A DNA stretch of 64,000 bases from Lysobacter arvi (GTDB lineage Bacteria; Pseudomonadota; Gammaproteobacteria; Xanthomonadales; Xanthomonadaceae). This document shows, one piece after another, positions 1-10,069 of the stretch. Positions within the stretch are counted from its first letter, which is position 1; the number at the start of each line of letters is the position of its first letter. The stretch lies in assembly GCA_031216755.1 (NCBI GenBank), contig JARUHG010000001.1, positions 186,001 through 250,000 on the forward strand. The letters run 5' to 3'. Under the pieces are notes generated by a model that was not told the origin of the DNA, ran no database searches, and worked only from the letters and a program-made list of their open reading frames with translations. The position numbers were made by a program, and so were the translations under genes.

Positions 1-272
1 CGGTGGCCTTCGCCTCCAGCTTCGCCGGCACGTCGGCCGGTTCCTCCGCCGGCGGCAGCTCGGCGTCCAGTGGCGCCAGCTCGGATTCGAGCTCCGGCAA
101 GGACGACAAGGTGGTGCAGGCCGCGCGCGAGGACGCCGCGAGTTTCGTCGCCAGCGACGGCGCGATCCGCGGCGCGCAGCTGGAAGCGGCGCTGCGCCAT
201 CTGCGCGAGCAGGTGCCGCAGGCGCGCGACGCAAGCGACCTCGAACTGGCACAGGCCATCCTCGCGCAGTGA
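1..272 (+). CDS. DUF2388 family protein, C-terminal part (cut by window start)
   Basis: The reading frame is open from the window edge to a TGA at 270-272, so only the C-terminal part is present. The visible protein has a Ser/Gly/Ala-rich stretch, then a block typical of the DUF2388 family: an acidic DDK-V-AREDAASFVAS segment followed by IRGAQLEAALRHLR and a final LAQAIL. Family members are small exported proteins of unknown function, so a signal peptide is expected upstream, outside the window. The stop overlaps the GTG start of the next gene by 4 bases (GTGA), which implies translational coupling. Family assignment is from remembered motif similarity; function is unknown. Confidence 0.75.
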   Translation, partial: VAFASSFAGTSAGSSAGGSSASSGASSDSSSGKDDKVVQAAREDAASFVASDGAIRGAQLEAALRHLREQVPQARDASDLELAQAILAQ

Positions 273-2092
273 GTCCGCTGACCGGCCGCCGCGGACGCAT
301 TCGCGGCGGCCATGCGCTGCTCGCCGCGGCGTTGTGCGCGTGGAGCGCGAACGCCGCCGCGCTGAGCCTCGACCCCGCCGGCCTTTCGCCGGACGAACGC
401 GTTGCGACGCAACGATTGCTCGACCAGGCGCGGTCACATCTGCCCATGCGCATGCGTGCGCTGTCCGATCGCGACATCGTCGTGCGCTGGTCGCCGCTGT
501 CGGCCGACGTGCACGGCCACGCCGGCCGATCGGAACTCCTGCTCAACCGCGAACTGCTCGCGCCGCTGCTCGCAGGCGGCGAAACGGCCCGGCGTGCCGC
601 ATTGGCGACCGTGCTGCACGAACTGGCCCATTTCCACGACCGGGCCGAAGGTATTTCACGCGATCCGCGCTTCCTGGACCTCGCCGGCTGGCAGGTGCGG
701 GCGACGCGCTTCAATACGCGCTTGGCCGGGCGCGTGCGCGAGAACCGCTTCGTCGACCGCAGCGCGGATTCGTACGAACTGACGCGCCCGTCCGAGTATT
801 TCGCCGTCAACGTCGAGCATTTCCTGCTCGATCCGCAATACGCCTGCCGGCGTCCGGCCATGCACCGCTATCTCGAACGGCGGCTCGGCCCCGGCGCGTC
901 GGGCTCGCCATGCGCGAACGAACTGGTCTACGTCGATGCGGGCGAAGGCAACGGCGGCGCACTGCGCGCGATCGATCCGGCGCGCGTGTACGCCATCGAT
1001 TACCTGCTCGCCGAGGGCAACTCGCAGCCGATGAGCCGATGGGGTCACGGCATGCTGCGCCTGGTCGTGTGCGCGCCGGGCCGCACGCCGGGGCCCGATT
1101 GCCGGCTCGATCTCACCCATCACCGCGTGCTCTCGTTCCGTGCGTTCGTCGACGACGTCCAGATTTCCAGCTGGCGCGGGCTCACCGGCCGCTATCCGTC
1201 GCGCCTGTTCGTGCTGCCGATGGAGCAGACCATCGACGAGTACACCAAGGTCGAACTGCGCGGGCTGCGTTCGGTGCCGCTGCGGTTGTCGCGCGAGGAG
1301 ATCGCCGCCGTGCTCGAGCGTACCGCGCAGCTGCACTGGAGCTACGACGGGCGTTACTACTTCCTCGGCAACAACTGCGCGGCCGAGACGTGGAAGCTGC
1401 TGCACGACAGCGTGCCGCGGCTCGCGACGCGCGCAATCGGCAGCATCACGCCGACCGGCCTGCTGCGCCGGCTCGAAAACGCCGGCGTTGCCGATGCATC
1501 CGTGCTGGACGACCGCGAGCAGGCGTTGCGCCTCGGGTATCGGTTCGAATCGCAGGGCGCGTATTACGACCGCCTGTATGCGGATGCGAAGGCTTCCTTG
1601 GCGCTGCCTTCGCGGACGGTAGTCGATTGGATGGACCTGCCGCCGCCGCAACGCCGACCGTGGATCGAGCGCGCCGACCTGCGTACCAGCGCGGCACTGC
1701 TGCTGCTGGAGCAGGCCGCGCAGCGACGCGCGATGGCACAGGTGCGCGAAGCGCTGAAGCGGCGTTACCTCGCATCGGAGCGCGACGACGATGCGCCGGA
1801 CGTGGTGAGGCGCCTGCTGCGGGACAGCGCGTATCTCGGACGCCCGTCGCGTCTGCTGGAGGGCCGTGGCTACGGCGTTCCGCAGGCGGAGGAACGTGTC
1901 GCGCTGGAGGCGCGCGGTGCCGCCTTGCGCGCCGACCTGCAGGCGACGCGCACGGAACTGGAGGAAGGCGCGCGCGAATGGATGGGTGCCACCCAGCGCG
2001 AACGTCTGGATGGCATCACCGCCAATACGGAGCTGCTGGGTTCGCGCCTGCGCGAACTGCATGCGGAGCGGGGCGGATTGCGCTTGCCGTGA
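269..2092 (+). CDS. Exported DUF4105-like protein with HExxH motif
   Basis: This 607-residue protein starts at a GTG overlapping the stop of the DUF2388 gene. Residues 12-32 are a hydrophobic export signal. HELAH at 117-121 is a zinc-metallopeptidase-type motif followed by FHDRAE. The central part carries the block WSYDGRYYFLGNNCAAETWKLL (split here as WSYDGRYYFL and NNCAAETWKLL), which is typical of DUF4105-like proteins; the Asn-Cys pair recalls papain-like permuted folds. The C-terminal third is helical and rich in Arg and Glu, probably coiled coil. The two overlapping genes look like one envelope-associated unit. Metal binding and hydrolase activity are inferred from motifs only; the substrate is unknown. 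Confidence 0.7.
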   Translation: MSPLTGRRGRIRGGHALLAAALCAWSANAAALSLDPAGLSPDERVATQRLLDQARSHLPMRMRALSDRDIVVRWSPLSADVHGHAGRSELLLNRELLAPLLAGGETARRAALATVLHELAHFHDRAEGISRDPRFLDLAGWQVRATRFNTRLAGRVRENRFVDRSADSYELTRPSEYFAVNVEHFLLDPQYACRRPAMHRYLERRLGPGASGSPCANELVYVDAGEGNGGALRAIDPARVYAIDYLLAEGNSQPMSRWGHGMLRLVVCAPGRTPGPDCRLDLTHHRVLSFRAFVDDVQISSWRGLTGRYPSRLFVLPMEQTIDEYTKVELRGLRSVPLRLSREEIAAVLERTAQLHWSYDGRYYFLGNNCAAETWKLLHDSVPRLATRAIGSITPTGLLRRLENAGVADASVLDDREQALRLGYRFESQGAYYDRLYADAKASLALPSRTVVDWMDLPPPQRRPWIERADLRTSAALLLLEQAAQRRAMAQVREALKRRYLASERDDDAPDVVRRLLRDSAYLGRPSRLLEGRGYGVPQAEERVALEARGAALRADLQATRTELEEGAREWMGATQRERLDGITANTELLGSRLRELHAERGGLRLP

Positions 2093-2104
2093 ATCGACGG
2101 GCGA

Positions 2105-2581
2105 TCAGCCCAAGCGCTTGGTCATCAACCGTCGCGGGTGCATCGCGTAGCCGCGGCGGCGGTAGATCTCGCGCGCGTGGTCGTTGCCATCGCTGACTTC
2201 CAGCCGCACGACGCGCAGACCTTCCGCGATGCAGAGCGCTTCGACTTCGTCCAAGGCCCGCTTGCCGATGCCGCCACCGCGATGTGCGGGCAATACGTAC
2301 AGCTCGTCGAGCAGCCCGAATCGCCCGCCGAATTCCAGGCTGAAGCAGAATCCGACGACGAAGTAGCCCGCCAGTTCGCCGTCGCGTTCGATCAGCACCA
2401 GCCGGCCGTTGCGTGCATCGTCGATGAGCGATTCCAACGCCGCGCGCACGCCTTCGTCGTCCGACGCGATTTGTTCGTCGGCGTGGAATTGCCGCACCAC
2501 CGGCAGCAGTGCCGCAAGATCCGTACGCGTGGCGGGCTTGAAATGCAGCATGTCGTCGAATGGGCGATGCGCGGTGGACAC
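2105..2581 (-). CDS. GNAT family N-acetyltransferase
   Basis: A 158-residue single-domain acetyltransferase of the GNAT fold. The central strand-turn-helix reads LLDELYVLPAHRGGGIGKRAL, split as LLDELYVLPAH and RGGGIGKRAL; the RGGGIG turn is the acetyl-CoA pyrophosphate-binding motif A. The C-terminal YRRRGY segment is motif B. The acceptor substrate cannot be read from the sequence. The start is uncertain: ATG at 2581 gives 158 residues, while an internal ATG at 2551 begins at MLHFKPATRTD, where homology to the fold starts. It lies 16 bases downstream of efpL on the same strand and may be co-transcribed with it. It converges on the DUF4105-like gene. Confidence 0.85.
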   Translation of the reverse strand: MSTAHRPFDDMLHFKPATRTDLAALLPVVRQFHADEQIASDDEGVRAALESLIDDARNGRLVLIERDGELAGYFVVGFCFSLEFGGRFGLLDELYVLPAHRGGGIGKRALDEVEALCIAEGLRVVRLEVSDGNDHAREIYRRRGYAMHPRRLMTKRLG

Positions 2582-2597
2582 GCATCGCCCATGGAGG

Positions 2598-3164
2598 TCA
2601 GTCCGCGCGACCGGCGAATTCGCCCGTCGTGGTGTTCACCAGCACGCGCTCGCCGTTGCCGATGTATTCCGGGACCATGATCTCGATGCCGGTCGACAGC
2701 TTCGCCGGCTTCGGGCGCTTGGTGGCGGTGCCGCCCTTGAGTTCCGGCGGCGTCTCGACGACTTCGATCGCCACGCTCTGGGGCAGCTGCAGCGCGACCG
2801 GCGCATCGTCGATGATCTGCACGTAGCAGCCGGTCAGGTCGGCCACGATGTAGCCGGCCAGATCGCCTACCACGTCGGCATCGAGCGTGTACGGCGTGTA
2901 GTCCTCGTCGTCGAGGAACACGAACGCGTCGCCATCCTTGTACGAGAACGTCGCCTGGCGACGGCTGAGTTCGACTTCCTTCAACTCGTCCTCGGCGCCC
3001 ATGCTCACGTCGAGCTTGGTGCCGCCGGGCACGGAGTACATGGTGAAGCGGTACTTCACGTTGCCGCCGCGGCCCTGGGGCGAGCTGCGTTCGATGTCGC
3101 GGACCTGGTAGACCGCGTTGTTGTACTCGACAACGTTACCTTTCTTTACGTCGTAGGCTTTCAT
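2598..3164 (-). CDS. efpL: Elongation factor P-like protein EfpL (YeiP)
   Basis: A 188-residue three-domain EF-P paralogue that enters the ribosomal E-site region to relieve stalling. The assignment to EfpL/YeiP rather than canonical EF-P rests on EDYTPYT in domain II, the conserved [10 protein letters not shown] and [12 protein letters not shown] blocks in domain III, and the C-terminal GRAD ending. The domain I tip loop (about 28-34) reads SPQGRGG; the canonical modifiable Lys is absent and Arg32 occupies the tip, as expected for the unmodified, arginine-tipped EfpL class. No EF-P modification genes are nearby. The leader between 3165 and 3326 is occupied by a paired GC-rich repeat, so the promoter must lie in or beyond it. 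Confidence 0.92.
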   Translation of the reverse strand: MKAYDVKKGNVVEYNNAVYQVRDIERSSPQGRGGNVKYRFTMYSVPGGTKLDVSMGAEDELKEVELSRRQATFSYKDGDAFVFLDDEDYTPYTLDADVVGDLAGYIVADLTGCYVQIIDDAPVALQLPQSVAIEVVETPPELKGGTATKRPKPAKLSTGIEIMVPEYIGNGERVLVNTTTGEFAGRAD

Positions 3165-3192
3165 GGAGTTGTAGTCGTGTCTGTAAGAAGTC

Positions 3193-3326
3193 GGGGCCGG
3201 GGACTGGGGACCCGGGACCCGTGAGTGATTCAGGTCATGAACGCTTTGCTGGGACCAGCGACCTTGCTGTTGTGGCTTGGCCGTTGTCGCATACGGGTCC
3301 CCAGTCCCGGGTCCCCGGTCCCGGGG
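3193..3326. repeat. Paired inverted GC-rich repeat in the efpL leader
   Basis: Two arms built from GGGTCCC/CCGGGTCCCCGGTCCC-type words face each other at 3193-3222 and 3293-3326, about 70 bases apart, filling the gap between efpL and the short-chain dehydrogenase. The right arm matches the right arm inside icmF at 29323-29354 at 31 of 32 positions. The layout resembles REP doublets (REPINs). The right arm abuts the stop codon of the dehydrogenase and could act as its terminator. Confidence 0.8.
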
Positions 3327-4097
3327 TTACTTCGGCGCCAGGCGGGTCGCGCCATCGAGGCGGATCGTTTCGCCGTTGAGGTAGGTGTTGCCGAGGATGT
3401 ACGCGACGAGGTCGGCGAATTCCGCCGGCTGGCCCAGGCGCGAGGGGAAGGGGATCGACGCGGCCAGCGACTGCTGCACCGATTCGGGCATGCCGTCGAC
3501 CATCGGCGTCCAGAACACGCCCGGGGCAATGGTCATCACGCGGATGCCGAAGCGCGACAGCTCGCGCGCCATCGGCAGCGTCATCGCGACCACGCCGCCC
3601 TTCGACGCGGAATACGCCGCCTGGCCGATCTGGCCTTCGTACGCCGCCACCGAGGCGGTGTTGACGATGACGCCGCGCTCGCCATCGGTGCCGGCCTCGT
3701 TGTGCTGCATCAGTTCGGCGGCGGCCTTGGCGACGTTGAAGCTGCCGACCAGGTTCACCATCACCGTAGTCTGGAACTGCGAAAGCGGCATCGCGCCTTC
3801 CTTGCCCAGCACGCGGCCCGAGCCCAGGATGCCGGCGCAGTTCACGGCGACGTTGAGCCCGCCCAGGAATTCGCGCGCGGCGTTGACGTTCCCGACCACG
3901 CCGGCTTCGTGGGTGACGTCGGTCTTGAAGTAGCGGGCATTGGCCTCGCCCAGTTCGGCGACGGCGGCTGCGCCCTTCTCGTCGTTCACGTCGAACAGCG
4001 CGACCTTGCCGCCGTGGGCGACGAGATGGCGGGCGACGGCGAGGCCGAGGCCGGAAACGCCGCCGGTGACGATGGCGCGGGCGGAGGAAAGATGCAT
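3327..4097 (-). CDS. SDR family 3-hydroxyacyl-CoA dehydrogenase (HSD10-like)
   Basis: A 256-residue classical short-chain dehydrogenase. It has the Rossmann motif TGGVSGLG at 11-18, NCAG in strand 4, the catalytic Ser in NTASVAAYEG and the YSASK pair of Tyr and Lys. The end LGNTYLNGETIRLDGATRLAPK (split as LGNTYLNGETIRLD and GATRLAPK) is characteristic of the HSD17B10 / 2-methyl-3-hydroxybutyryl-CoA dehydrogenase branch, which oxidises 3-hydroxyacyl-CoA with NAD+ in isoleucine and fatty-acid breakdown. Its place at the end of a minus-strand run with liuE, liuD and liuC fits branched-chain catabolism. The exact acyl-CoA substrate is inferred. It lies 31 bases downstream of the GGDEF-EAL gene. 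Confidence 0.85.
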   Translation of the reverse strand: MHLSSARAIVTGGVSGLGLAVARHLVAHGGKVALFDVNDEKGAAAVAELGEANARYFKTDVTHEAGVVGNVNAAREFLGGLNVAVNCAGILGSGRVLGKEGAMPLSQFQTTVMVNLVGSFNVAKAAAELMQHNEAGTDGERGVIVNTASVAAYEGQIGQAAYSASKGGVVAMTLPMARELSRFGIRVMTIAPGVFWTPMVDGMPESVQQSLAASIPFPSRLGQPAEFADLVAYILGNTYLNGETIRLDGATRLAPK

Positions 4098-4128
4098 GGG
4101 CAGGTCCTGGCGCGGGAAAGGCCGGATT

Positions 4129-6705
4129 TTAGCCTGCCCCGGCCATGCCCAGCGTCGGATACCGGTCGCGCAGCTCGTCGGGCGTCAGGCCGGGCGCGAA
4201 GAGGAAGCCCTGGCCGACGTGGACGCCCAGCTGCAGGAGGAAATCGCGGTGCTGCTCCGTCTCCACGCCTTCGGCGACCAGCGCCAGTCCCAGGCTGCGG
4301 GCGATGCCGGTCACGGCCTGGCAGACCGCCACGTCGGACTGGTTGTCCGGCACGCCCTGCACGAACAACTGGCTGAGCTTGAGTCCGTGGATCGGCAGGC
4401 GGCGCAGGTAGTTCAGCGCGCTGTAGCCTTCGCCGAAATCGTCGATGGTCAGGATCACGCCCAGCTGCCGCAACGCCGCGAAGGTGCGCAGCGTGTCGGG
4501 CGCATCCTCGATGAGCACGCGCTCGGTGAATTCCAGTTCCAGCGCGTGGCCGGGCAAACCGTACTCGGCGAGCACCGCCGCGACCGTGCTGGACAGGTCC
4601 TCGCCGAGGAACTGCCGGTACGAAACGTTTACCGCCACGCGCGGCACGTTGAGTCCCGCGTCCTGCCATTCGCGCATCTGGCGGCAGGCCTCGTTGAGCA
4701 CCCAGTCGCCGATGCCGACGATGTCGCCGGTGGTTTCGGCATGGTCGATGAACTTGTCGGGACGGATCTCGCCCAGCGAGTGGTTCCGCCAGCGGATCAG
4801 CGCTTCGGCCGCGACGACGCGGCCGTTGCGCATGTCGATCTGCGGCTGGTAGACGAGGTGGAACTCGTCGTTGATCACCGCGCGGCGCAGGTGGGTTTCC
4901 AGTTGCAGGCGATGGAGCTGCTGTTCGGCCAGCTCCGGCGTGAAGGTCTGCCAGCCGTTGCGGCCCCGGCGCTTGCTGTCGTACATCGCCACGTCGGCGC
5001 TCTGGATCAGCTGCTGCGAACGCACGCCGTCCAGCGGCGCCTGCGCGATGCCGATGCTCGCGGTGATGCTGAATTCCTCGCCGTCCAGGCGGAAGCTGTC
5101 GCCGAAGATTTCCAGGATCGCGTCGGCCAGGCGCTCCGGACGCGAGGGATCGCTGCCGGTATCGCACAGGATCAGGAACTCGTCGCCGCCGAAGCGGGCG
5201 ATGAGGCCTTCGTTGCCGATCGCGCGCTGGATGCGGCGCGCGGCGGAGGCGAGCAGGCGGTCGCCCGCGGCATGGCCGAGCACGTCGTTGACGACCTTGA
5301 AGCGATCCAGGTCGACGTAGAGCACGGCCAGTTGCGAGCGCAGCGGGTCGTCGAGTCGGGCTTCCAGTTCGGCGAGCACGGCGTCGCGATTGAGCAGGCC
5401 GGTGAGCGGATCGCTGCGCGCCTGCACGCGCAGGGTTTCCTCGTCGTGCTTGCGTTCGGTGATGTCCTGCAACGTGCCGGTCAGGCGCGAATTTAGCGGA
5501 TCGCCCGCTTCGGCCTCGCCGATCACGCGCACCCAGAACGCGCGTCCGTCCGCGCGATGCCCCTGGACTTCCAGGTCGAGGGTGCGTCCGAAGGAAATGG
5601 CCTGGCCCAGCGACGCACGCAGGCGATCGCGATCGTCGCTGCGCAGGCACGCCAGCATGCCCTCGATGGTGTCGGGCGCGGGGCGATGGCCCAGGATGCG
5701 CTGGGCTTCCTCGGTGAGGTAGAGCCGGTCCGGCGTGACGTCCCACTCCCAGCCGCCGATGTGCGCCATGCTCTGCGCGCGGTCGAACAGCGTGCTGTCG
5801 CGCTTGAGCGCGGTGACGTCGGAAAACAGCGAAAGCACCTGGTGGGGCTTGTCGCCGCCGGCGGGAAACTGCGGTACCGACGTGACCGACAGCCACATCA
5901 GCTGCTGGCGCGTGCGGTGGTACAAGCCGAGCACCGTGCTTTCGATGATGCGGCCGGTCTGCAGCGCGCGCGTGGACGGATACCGCTCGCTCGGCAGTTC
6001 GCGCCCGCGTTCGTCCACCACCAGCCACTGGTCCGCGCGCAGGGCGTCGTTGACCAGTTCGCCTTCGCCCACGCCGAGGATCTTCATCGCCGCGACGTTG
6101 GCGTAGGTGATCTGCAGGTTCGCGTCCTGCACGAGGATGCCGCGATCCACCGCTTCCATCAGCTCGCGATAGCGGAGCTCGGCGGTGTGGCGGCTGCTCA
6201 GGTCGCGCGCGACGGCGACCATCGCCTTGCGGCCATCGAAGGTGAGCCCCGCGGTGTGCACCTCGACCGGGAAGCGCGTGCCGTCGCCGCGCATGTTGGT
6301 CACTTCGACCACGTAGGTGCCGCCGCGATTGAGGGTTTCCCACACGGGCACCATGTGGTCCTGCGGCAGGTCGGGATTGAGGGTCTCGATCGGCTGGCCG
6401 ACGATCTCCTCGCGCGGCCGGCGATAGGCGTCCATGCCGGCCTTGTTGAGGTCGAGCACCGTGCCGTCCCACGCGATGATGCTCACCGGATCGGGCACCG
6501 CGTCGAAGAGCGTGCGATAGCGCAGGCGCTCGGCCTTGCAGTCGGCCAGCGATTGCGACAACGCGCGGTGTGCCTGCAGCAGCAGCTCGCGCAGCTGCGC
6601 GGGCGTGCGTTCGTCGCGTGCCGCGTCCTCCAGCGCCGCCAGCGTGGCGTTCGCATCCGCCGAAGGGGGCGGGGCGGTGTCCTGCGCGGGCGGGCGTCGC
6701 TTCAT
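4129..6705 (-). CDS. PAS-GGDEF-EAL cyclic-di-GMP enzyme
   Basis: An 858-residue soluble signalling protein. After a helical N-terminus it has three PAS-type sensor domains (about 60-175, 180-300 and 305-420), a GGDEF domain (about 430-590) with intact RFGGDEF at 504-510, and an EAL domain (about 600-850) beginning with EALIRW at 634. Catalytic phosphodiesterase residues are present: Glu634, Asn of NVS, Glu of ELEFTE, the DD pair of DDFGEGYSALNYL, Lys of LKLS and Glu of AEGVET. The loop-6 Thr of the usual DDFGTGYSS is Glu here. No RxxD product-inhibition site precedes GGDEF. It starts 12 bases after liuE and is probably co-transcribed with it; whether synthesis or hydrolysis dominates is not evident. 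Confidence 0.92.
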   Translation of the reverse strand: MKRRPPAQDTAPPPSADANATLAALEDAARDERTPAQLRELLLQAHRALSQSLADCKAERLRYRTLFDAVPDPVSIIAWDGTVLDLNKAGMDAYRRPREEIVGQPIETLNPDLPQDHMVPVWETLNRGGTYVVEVTNMRGDGTRFPVEVHTAGLTFDGRKAMVAVARDLSSRHTAELRYRELMEAVDRGILVQDANLQITYANVAAMKILGVGEGELVNDALRADQWLVVDERGRELPSERYPSTRALQTGRIIESTVLGLYHRTRQQLMWLSVTSVPQFPAGGDKPHQVLSLFSDVTALKRDSTLFDRAQSMAHIGGWEWDVTPDRLYLTEEAQRILGHRPAPDTIEGMLACLRSDDRDRLRASLGQAISFGRTLDLEVQGHRADGRAFWVRVIGEAEAGDPLNSRLTGTLQDITERKHDEETLRVQARSDPLTGLLNRDAVLAELEARLDDPLRSQLAVLYVDLDRFKVVNDVLGHAAGDRLLASAARRIQRAIGNEGLIARFGGDEFLILCDTGSDPSRPERLADAILEIFGDSFRLDGEEFSITASIGIAQAPLDGVRSQQLIQSADVAMYDSKRRGRNGWQTFTPELAEQQLHRLQLETHLRRAVINDEFHLVYQPQIDMRNGRVVAAEALIRWRNHSLGEIRPDKFIDHAETTGDIVGIGDWVLNEACRQMREWQDAGLNVPRVAVNVSYRQFLGEDLSSTVAAVLAEYGLPGHALELEFTERVLIEDAPDTLRTFAALRQLGVILTIDDFGEGYSALNYLRRLPIHGLKLSQLFVQGVPDNQSDVAVCQAVTGIARSLGLALVAEGVETEQHRDFLLQLGVHVGQGFLFAPGLTPDELRDRYPTLGMAGAG

Positions 6706-6717
6706 GTGGGCGGCCGG

Positions 6718-7611
6718 TCAGGTGGTGGCGAGCGCCTTGCCGACCTTGCTGCCGGTTTCGCGCCCGAGTTTGGAGGCGAGCCAGCGGCCGGTGTCGGCGA
6801 GTTTCGCCAGGTCAATTCCGGTCTCGACGCCGAGGCCGTGCAGCATGTACACCACGTCCTCGGTCGCCACGTTGCCGCTGGCGCCTTTCGCGTACGGACA
6901 GCCGCCCGTCCCCGACACCGCGGCGTCCACCACGGCGACGCCTTCCTCCAGGCAGGCCAGCACGTTCGCCAGCGCCTGGCCGTAGGTGTCGTGGAAATGC
7001 ACGGCCAAGGCGGCGATCGGCACTTCCGACGCCACCGCGAGCAGCATCGCGCGCGCCTTGCCCGGCGTGCCCACGCCGATCGTGTCGCCGAGCGACACCT
7101 CGTAGCAGCCCATGTCGTGCAGTGCGCGCGCGACGCGCACGACGTCGGCCAGCGGCACCTCGCCCTGGTACGGGCAGCCGAGCACCGTCGACACGTAGCC
7201 GCGCACCGCCACGTTGTCGGCGCGTGCGCGCTCCATCACCGGTGCGAAGCGTTCGAGCGATTCGTCGATGGATGCGTTGATGTTCTTGCGGTTGAACGCT
7301 TCGGACGCCGCGGTGAAGACGGCGATTTCCTCCACGCCCACGGCGCGTGCGCGCTCGTAACCCTGCTCGTTCGGAACGAGCACCGGGTAGCGCACGCCGG
7401 CCATGCGATGGATGCCGCCGAAGACCTCCGCCGCATCGGCCAGCTGCGGCACCCACTTGGGGCTGACGAAGCTGGTGGCCTCGATGCTGCGCAAACCGGT
7501 CGCGGAGAGACGATCGATCAGTTCGATCTTGTCGGCGGTGGCGATGGTCGCCTTTTCGTTCTGCAGCCCGTCGCGCGGGCCGACCTCGACGATGCGGACG
7601 GAAGACTTCAC
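6718..7611 (-). CDS. liuE: Hydroxymethylglutaryl-CoA lyase
   Basis: A 297-residue TIM-barrel lyase that cleaves HMG-CoA to acetyl-CoA and acetoacetate, the last step of leucine degradation. Arg13 in GPRDGLQ, the metal ligands His205 and His207 in HFHDTYG, and the flexible-loop catalytic Cys238 in GGCPYAKGASGN are all present. Length matches the family (about 300). It lies 10 bases downstream of the methylcrotonyl-CoA carboxylase alpha gene, forming a liuD-liuE pair. The same enzyme is called MvaB or HmgL in other bacteria. Confidence 0.95.
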   Translation of the reverse strand: MKSSVRIVEVGPRDGLQNEKATIATADKIELIDRLSATGLRSIEATSFVSPKWVPQLADAAEVFGGIHRMAGVRYPVLVPNEQGYERARAVGVEEIAVFTAASEAFNRKNINASIDESLERFAPVMERARADNVAVRGYVSTVLGCPYQGEVPLADVVRVARALHDMGCYEVSLGDTIGVGTPGKARAMLLAVASEVPIAALAVHFHDTYGQALANVLACLEEGVAVVDAAVSGTGGCPYAKGASGNVATEDVVYMLHGLGVETGIDLAKLADTGRWLASKLGRETGSKVGKALATT

Positions 7612-7621
7612 GGCGCCGGCC

Positions 7622-9642
<2,021 letters not shown>

Positions 9643-9643
<1 letters not shown>

Positions 9644-9996
9644 CAGGGCGTCTCTTCTCCCTCCCCATCAAGGGGAGGGGCGGGGAGGGGATGGTGTTGC
9701 GCGAGGTCGATCAGATGTCGATGGATCCCGTCGGCAACGGCCTGTGTCTGGGGGAGGACGTCATTGTTCCAGAAGCGGAGCACGCGGAAGCCGCCTTCGG
9801 CGAGGAAGCGGTCGCGCTCCGCATCGTTCGGGAGTTTGCGTGCTGACTGCCGTGGGGGCCGGCGTCGGAATTGGCAGCCGTCGAGCTGTCGGCCTCGCAA
9901 CCGCAACCGGAGCCTTCTCTCGGCGTCGGTCGTTGCGTTGCGAAGATTGCGTTGCAGCTTCGGTTCGAGGATCGATTTCTCGGTCTGTCCTCGCAT
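9643..9996 (-). pseudogene. DUF559 (Vsr-like endonuclease) gene with an internal deletion
   Basis: The N-terminal block TEKSILEPKLQRNLRN followed by TDAERRLRLRLRGRQLDG and the C-terminal block FLAEGGFRVLRFWNNDVL are hallmarks of DUF559 proteins. The segment that should sit between them, carrying the nuclease core (the DFVC...LVVEVDGGQH region), is absent: the frame passes from CQFRR directly to PPRQSARKLPNDAERDRF. The remaining 117 residues therefore lack the active site. The C-terminal residues HHPLPAPPLDGEG are read from a palindromic repeat. The frame is still open, so a short protein could be made. Inverted repeats bound the remnant on both sides. Homologous intact genes are common in Xanthomonadaceae; the deletion call is from remembered family sequence. 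Confidence 0.75.
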
Positions 9997-10050
9997 GCTT
10001 GCCGGCCTCCTCACACCATCCCCACCCAACCCTCGCCTTGAAGGGGAGGG
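9659..10050. repeat. Inverted repeats bounding the DUF559 remnant
   Basis: The left arm (9659-9697) reads CCCTCCCC then TCAAGG then GGGGATGGTGT. The right arm (10013-10050) is its near reverse complement, starting ACACCATCCCC and ending TTGAAGGGGAGGG. The two imperfect arms of about 38 bases enclose the entire DUF559 frame between liuD and liuC. This looks like an inserted unit with terminal inverted repeats, or two copies of the same intergenic palindrome family in opposite orientation. Confidence 0.7.
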
Positions 10051-10069
10051 CTTCAGAACATCGCCGCGC

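Noticed and set aside
656..2062. Long minus-strand frame opposite the DUF4105-like gene
   Set aside because: Arg/Gln/His-rich with no motif; the plus-strand frame has a signal peptide and conserved blocks.
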